From Parapedobacter flavus (lineage in GTDB: Bacteria > Bacteroidota > Bacteroidia > Sphingobacteriales > Sphingobacteriaceae): 64,000 bases of DNA. The notes beneath the pieces were generated by a model, which was not told the DNA's origin, did no database searches, and worked only from the letters and a program-made list of their open reading frames with translations. The stretch spans positions 248,001 through 312,000 of the forward strand of contig NZ_JAYKZZ010000011.1 in NCBI RefSeq assembly GCF_035818675.1, read 5' to 3'. The translations under genes and the position numbers were made by a program. Positions 59,650-64,000 of the stretch are shown one piece after another; position 1 is the stretch's first letter; each line of letters begins with the position of its first letter.

Positions 59650-60772
59650 CATCTTTTCATACCTTGTTTATCTATCACTATTGTTTGCCATCTTCGGTTT
59701 AACTAAACTGGGGGCTAAATTAGTTGTGAATGATAGTAGGGTTCCAGATATCTTAAGAAATGACCGTTTAAACATTTTTCATTATTTAGCACTACTGTTA
59801 ATTTGCATAGTTGTAGGGTTTCGTAATAACGTCGGAACTGATTGGGCAAACTATGTAATGTGGTTTAATAGTATAGAGAAAAATCCCGCAATTAGCTTTG
59901 AAGATCAAAAATCAGAAATAGGATATTTTTGGTTGTCGAAATTGGTAGCGTTCCTCGGCGGAAATTATAACATTTTGTTTTTTTTTGTTGCGGGCATTTC
60001 ATGGACCTTTTTGTTTAAAAGCTTTCACATCCGTGTAATTCCATTTATTTTATACTTTCTTTTTACTGATGAGTATTTCTTCAGTTCAATGAATATAGTT
60101 CGTCAGTTTTTGGCGCTGAGTATCTTTGTTTATTCGGTTAAATTCATCGCCAATAGGAATGTATTGTCATATGTATTATGTATTAGTCTGGCGGCATGTT
60201 TCCATTATAGTGCGTCAATCTTGATTTTATTGTACTTCGTGCCATTCGGAAAACTGTATCATCGGACTGTCTGGCTATTGTTGTTTATTTTGTCCACATT
60301 ATTGTCGAACATTCCTGGATTGATTAACCACTTGTTAGCAATCTTCGTTAAGATTTCTTCAATTGTTCCTGTATTGGAGCACTATATAGGCTATCTATTG
60401 AAAGACAAGTTTGATGCTTCGAGATCAAATGTTAATCTTGGATATTTATTTAGGGTATGCGTGTCAGTATACATTATTTTCAAGAGTAAGGCAGTCATTG
60501 CTAAATATCCTAAGACAAAGCCGTATTTTATATTATTTTTTCTTGGTGCAATTATTTATAATTTGTTTTACATGTATCCTTTGGTGACCCGGTTTAATCA
60601 TTATTTAACTATTATGAGGCCGGTTACGCTGGGTTTGGTCATATATAACGAGCTCCCAACTAGAAAGGGCATATTAATTGCTTTAGGTATAATTGTCTTG
60701 TATTTATTTTTATACAGTGTTATGATTTCGCAGGGTGTAAGCAATTCTGCTCCCTACCATTTCGATTTTTAG
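59642..60772 (+). CDS. EpsG/Wzy-type polysaccharide polymerase
   Basis: 376 residues with about ten transmembrane helices. 'LLLICIVVGFRNNVGTDWANYVMWF' is the EpsG-family signature ('RxxxGxDxxxY'), followed by 'FSSMNIVRQFLALSIFVYSVKF' and 'LAACFHYSASILILLYFVPF', with the usual His. It should polymerise repeat units flipped by the Wzx at 47359. The best start is TTG at 59642, overlapping the upstream stop by eight bases; no in-frame ATG lies nearby with a matching N-terminus. It contains a T9 run at 59978-59986. Confidence 0.85.
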   Translation: MGDIFSYLVYLSLLFAIFGLTKLGAKLVVNDSRVPDILRNDRLNIFHYLALLLICIVVGFRNNVGTDWANYVMWFNSIEKNPAISFEDQKSEIGYFWLSKLVAFLGGNYNILFFFVAGISWTFLFKSFHIRVIPFILYFLFTDEYFFSSMNIVRQFLALSIFVYSVKFIANRNVLSYVLCISLAACFHYSASILILLYFVPFGKLYHRTVWLLLFILSTLLSNIPGLINHLLAIFVKISSIVPVLEHYIGYLLKDKFDASRSNVNLGYLFRVCVSVYIIFKSKAVIAKYPKTKPYFILFFLGAIIYNLFYMYPLVTRFNHYLTIMRPVTLGLVIYNELPTRKGILIALGIIVLYLFLYSVMISQGVSNSAPYHFDF

Positions 60773-60792
60773 CGTATACCTGATGATTTCTA

Positions 60793-62994
60793 ATGACACG
60801 AAACGTATTTCACGATATGATAAATTTAAAGTTTTCTTCTGTACTTTTCCTGTTTGCAATATTTATGAGCTCATGCTCGACGCTTAAAAGCCAGAATATA
60901 AGTCTAAATAAAAAACCTACAATATCCACAGCTCCGAATTACAAGTTAACAGGAAATAATCCTGAAGCACTAACTGACGGTTTTGAAACGCAAGGCAATA
61001 AATTTTGGCAGCGTGAAACTTCTTTGGGTTGGACTAAAGTAAACGAGATTATAATTGACATAGACTTAAAGCAAGATCAGAATGTTGAATCGGTAAGTTT
61101 CAATACAGCGAGAGGTAGTAGCGCTGAAGTAAATTACCCGAAACATGTCTTTTTGTTTCTAAGTAATGACAAGAAGCAATATACTTTTTGCGGGGATATA
61201 GTTAAAAACGACTCGAACGTTCCAGGAGGATATAAAGTCACAAAGTTTACTCTTGAAGGTATTGGATTAAATGGCAGATATGCAAAACTATTTGTTATTC
61301 CGCAGGGAAAATATGTCTTTTGTGACGAAGTGCAATTTTTCGGAGGAGAAAGATCAAATAGAAGGCAATCATCCGCAGAAACCATACCGTCGGCAGAAAT
61401 AAGTTCTTTCGTTAATGATTTAATAGTTTTAGACCAAACCCAAAGTACACTTAACACTTACTTGGAAAGGGCAGGTATAAAAGATAGAGTGATGTATTCG
61501 AACTCGACTGAATCGAGCGCGTCTACGCGAAAGAGGGATTTAGAAAGTTCCTATTACGATATGCGGCGAACACAATTACGGTCAAGGTTTAAAGAGACTC
61601 TTCTTGTAAACAAACTGGAGATATGGAAGGACGATCTTTTTGGAGAAGTTCCTGATAAAAACGATGCTAATTTGGTTTTTAATTTGAACCTTTTAAAAGG
61701 CGGAACTCAATATGGGGGGTTCCAAATTACAAACACGAGCGATAAGCCAAGTGAAGTAATTCTTAGTACTCAAGACGCAAATAGTGCCGTAGAGATTCGG
61801 CTTTTCTCGTTACCAACAATCGTTTCAAAAAATAATCAGTTTTTATCGGACCCGCTCCTTGAACTGTCGAATAATAGAAAAATAGCAATTGCACCAGGTA
61901 GGAGCGAGATCATCGGTTTTTCGGTGAAAGGTTTGCGTGACGGGGTAACCTCTCCTAAAATAATTATAAAAGGTGTTCAAAGGGAGGAAGTGACTCTAAA
62001 TGTTAGGGTCGTTGGTGATGCTGTGAAGACGAACGAGCTGTTGAATGCAAATGTATGGGCATATTTAGATTATCCACTGTTAAAGAATAGAGCACCTGCC
62101 GCTATAAAGGACTTAGAAAATCATCATATCAATACTACTGTTGTTAGAGCTAAATATATACCAAACCTTAATAGTAAAGATTTTATCAGTCTTAAAAAGT
62201 ATATTAGTCAATTCTCTCAAAATAACAATATTCTATTGTTTATAAACTGGCAAAATAAGAAAAATTGGACTTTTGATCAGATGAAATTTATGTCTGATGG
62301 ATGGAAATCTACGTTTAAAGATTGGTATTTGACGATGTTGCAATCTTTGGAAAAAGAAGGGTATAAAAGCAGTCAGGTATTTTGGTACCCTTATGACGAA
62401 GTAAATGGTGACTATATAAATGAATTAATTGAATTTTCGAAGTGGGCAAAAAGTGAGATTCCCTCGCTTCAATTATTTGCTACTGTCATGAATAAAAGCG
62501 GTGCAAAGATAATTCCATATGTTGATATCGCCCAGATAAAGGAGATTCTGGTTGCACAGAATAACCTTAAACCTCGGAAGCAATTATGGATTTACGAAGT
62601 TATCGAGGATGCAAGTGATAAGTCTCCTTTAAAGGATTACAGGCAAATGGTTTGGAAGGCATTCTTTTATAACTCACATGGAGTTGGATTTTGGAATTAT
62701 GCGGACAATCGAAAAACAGAAAATCCAATCACTAGACATCATTCAGATTTAGATCGTGATTATACAGTTATATATACTGGTTCGGGCGGAGAAATCGTTT
62801 CTTCAAGAAGATGGGAAGCATTTAAGTTAGGGATCGAAGATTATCAGCTTTTAAACGCCCATAGTGAAAAGTTTGGTTTAGAAGCGACTAAGAAAAAAAT
62901 AAGTAGAATATTCAATACTAAAAACGGTTTCGAGTTAATAGGTCCAATTCGAGAAGAAATATTTGACGATATTTACAAATCGACAAGAAGGTAG
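60793..62994 (+). CDS. Lipoprotein with F5/8C-like and DUF4091 glycosidase-like domains
   Basis: 733 residues. A lipobox, FMSSC (Cys28), follows a hydrophobic segment; the ATG at 60817 is an alternative start with a more typical length. An F5/8C-like domain occupies about 40-200 ('NPEALTDGFETQGNKFWQRETSLGW', 'GLNGRYAKLFVI'). A beta-sandwich follows, then a (beta/alpha)8-like C-terminal half with 'SQVFWYPYDEVNGDYINELIEFSKWAK', 'LWIYEVIEDASDKSPLKDYRQMVWKAFFYNSHGVGFWNYAD' and 'SSRRWEAFKLGIEDYQLL', which is the DUF4091 pattern. Asp and Glu of YDEVN are catalytic candidates. A surface glycosidase-like lipoprotein inside a capsule operon may trim or release the polymer. Confidence 0.8.
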   Translation: MTRNVFHDMINLKFSSVLFLFAIFMSSCSTLKSQNISLNKKPTISTAPNYKLTGNNPEALTDGFETQGNKFWQRETSLGWTKVNEIIIDIDLKQDQNVESVSFNTARGSSAEVNYPKHVFLFLSNDKKQYTFCGDIVKNDSNVPGGYKVTKFTLEGIGLNGRYAKLFVIPQGKYVFCDEVQFFGGERSNRRQSSAETIPSAEISSFVNDLIVLDQTQSTLNTYLERAGIKDRVMYSNSTESSASTRKRDLESSYYDMRRTQLRSRFKETLLVNKLEIWKDDLFGEVPDKNDANLVFNLNLLKGGTQYGGFQITNTSDKPSEVILSTQDANSAVEIRLFSLPTIVSKNNQFLSDPLLELSNNRKIAIAPGRSEIIGFSVKGLRDGVTSPKIIIKGVQREEVTLNVRVVGDAVKTNELLNANVWAYLDYPLLKNRAPAAIKDLENHHINTTVVRAKYIPNLNSKDFISLKKYISQFSQNNNILLFINWQNKKNWTFDQMKFMSDGWKSTFKDWYLTMLQSLEKEGYKSSQVFWYPYDEVNGDYINELIEFSKWAKSEIPSLQLFATVMNKSGAKIIPYVDIAQIKEILVAQNNLKPRKQLWIYEVIEDASDKSPLKDYRQMVWKAFFYNSHGVGFWNYADNRKTENPITRHHSDLDRDYTVIYTGSGGEIVSSRRWEAFKLGIEDYQLLNAHSEKFGLEATKKKISRIFNTKNGFELIGPIREEIFDDIYKSTRR

Positions 62995-63048
62995 ATTCAC
63001 CCTTAATAACAATTTGGCTTTACACTATTATTAATACTGGATTATTGA

Positions 63049-64000
63049 ATGAAGAAGGTGCTATTTATCCTGAACAACGCCCCTAATTACCGTGATGTTT
63101 TTTTAAGAGAGCTTGGCAAACATGTAGACTTGACAGTGATGTCGAGGTTAGGGAAAAACATTGGGTTAAATAACCCGCAGAAGAGAGAAAACTATCGATT
63201 TATTGAATTGAAAGAGCGCAAACTATTTGGTTTGTACTTAAACCCTATACAATTTACTTTTGCTTCGAAGGACTTTGACGTGCTTATCCTAGGAGTTGGT
63301 ATCCGTGAACCATTTGTGCTTTTGAACCTATTGCGGAAGGATGTTAGAAAAATATCATTCGGACACATCTATTCTTATAGAGATAATAAAATTAATAATA
63401 TAGTTAGGCAGTGGTCATTTCGAAAATGTGATGCATATTTAGTTCACTCAGAGGCCGTGCGGAAGAGACTTCTGAAAGAGGTTGATAAACCTATTTATTC
63501 TTTTAATAATACTTACTTTTATAAATTCGAAATCCAATATCTCCCTCTACCACCTAAAGATAACGGTCTAAATATACTTTGGGTTGGCCGCTACAGAACG
63601 GATAAACATAAATTGCGGAATATAATCTATTTGCTTGATATAGCGTCCCGTAATTCACATATTAACCTCATGTTGGTAGGTACAGGCATGGTTGATGCAT
63701 TGCGAAACACCAATATCTCCCACAATGTTGAGATTGTTGATGAAGTTTTTAATAATGATGAATTGAAGAAGTTATTTGAATGGAGTCATGTTGTGATGAA
63801 TCCTGGGCACATGGGGCTTCTAATTGCAAACGCTGGCCGGTTCGGGAGGGCAGTAATACTAGATAGTAAAACACCTCATTCTCCAGAAGTGCAATTAGCC
63901 TACGATGCTAATCAATTATTTATAGATTTCGATGATAAAAAGGAGGTTGACAAGTTAATTAGTGAGCTTAGTGATCCGACAAATACGTTTTTAAAAGAAA
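63049..64000 (+). CDS. Glycosyltransferase, GT4-like (partial, runs off the right edge)
   Basis: 317 codons are present from the ATG at 63049 (MKKVLFILNNAPNYRDVFLR), and the frame is open at 64000. 'SFGHIYSYRDNKINNIVRQW' and 'DAYLVHSEAVRKRLL' fit the GT-B N-terminal half. 'LNILWVGRYRTDKHKLRNIIYLL' and 'HVVMNPGHMGLLIANAGRFGRAVI' fit the GT4 C-terminal half, although the usual glutamate pair is not obvious. It is the fourth transferase of the capsule operon, which continues beyond the window. Confidence 0.82.
   Translation, partial: MKKVLFILNNAPNYRDVFLRELGKHVDLTVMSRLGKNIGLNNPQKRENYRFIELKERKLFGLYLNPIQFTFASKDFDVLILGVGIREPFVLLNLLRKDVRKISFGHIYSYRDNKINNIVRQWSFRKCDAYLVHSEAVRKRLLKEVDKPIYSFNNTYFYKFEIQYLPLPPKDNGLNILWVGRYRTDKHKLRNIIYLLDIASRNSHINLMLVGTGMVDALRNTNISHNVEIVDEVFNNDELKKLFEWSHVVMNPGHMGLLIANAGRFGRAVILDSKTPHSPEVQLAYDANQLFIDFDDKKEVDKLISELSDPTNTFLKE

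Overview
The window looks like a chromosomal segment of a Bacteroidota organism, most plausibly a Sphingobacteriaceae-type soil or plant bacterium. The supports are SusC/SusD pairs, a FecR/STN-type TonB receptor, DUF1735, Wzi and SLBB export proteins, and recurrent TAnnTTTG (-7) promoter elements. Positions 1 to about 42,500 are GC-rich (high fifties by eye). From about 42,540 to the end the DNA is clearly AT-richer, except for one GC-rich gene, a UDP-glucose dehydrogenase at 45,054-46,433. No tRNA, rRNA, CRISPR array or phage gene was seen.

Layout. (1) 1-8,438, minus strand: an operon of two tandem SusC/SusD pairs; the last SusD runs off the left edge. (2) 8,845-12,419, minus strand: a sodium/solute symporter, a rhomboid protease and a PA0069-type radical SAM protein. 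(3) 12,420-15,984, plus strand: a candidate small RNA, a secreted three-domain metallophosphoesterase and a SulP transporter. (4) 15,993-17,070: a YefM/YoeB-type toxin-antitoxin (TA) locus with a frameshifted toxin, a 184-bp inverted-repeat element and a small membrane protein. (5) 17,396-29,310: a polysaccharide utilisation locus made of FecR, an STN-containing SusC, SusD, a DUF1735/F5-8C lipoprotein, a GH110-like beta-helix enzyme and a six-hairpin glycosidase-like protein, closed by a convergent ECF sigma factor. (6) 29,507-36,624: a Tat-exported beta-propeller protein, a CBM9/DUF5916 outer-membrane protein and two tandem Wzi paralogues. (7) 36,769-39,993: an AAA ATPase followed by two decayed TA modules between dispersed repeats. 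(8) 39,994-64,000: a capsule/exopolysaccharide operon that continues past the right edge.

How the parts work together. In region 5 the SusCD complex would import an oligosaccharide, and its STN domain would signal through FecR to an ECF sigma factor. That sigma factor is encoded at the far end of the locus on the other strand, not beside fecR. The GH110-like and six-hairpin enzymes suggest an alpha-galactosyl-containing glycan, which is an inference. In region 8 the SLBB exporter, the Wzz-like protein, Wzx, an EpsG-type polymerase and four glycosyltransferases form a Wzx/Wzy-type pathway. RmlA, an NDP-hexose 2,3-dehydratase, a Gfo/Idh 3-ketoreductase candidate and a DegT aminotransferase together predict a dTDP-amino-2,6-dideoxyhexose. 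Two UDP-sugar dehydrogenases predict uronic acids as well.

The most unusual observations are three TA loci whose toxins are all disrupted by small lesions, with dispersed repeats around two of them; a G10 homopolymer inside the wzz-like gene that could act as a phase-variation switch; and the GC-rich dehydrogenase set inside AT-rich capsule DNA.
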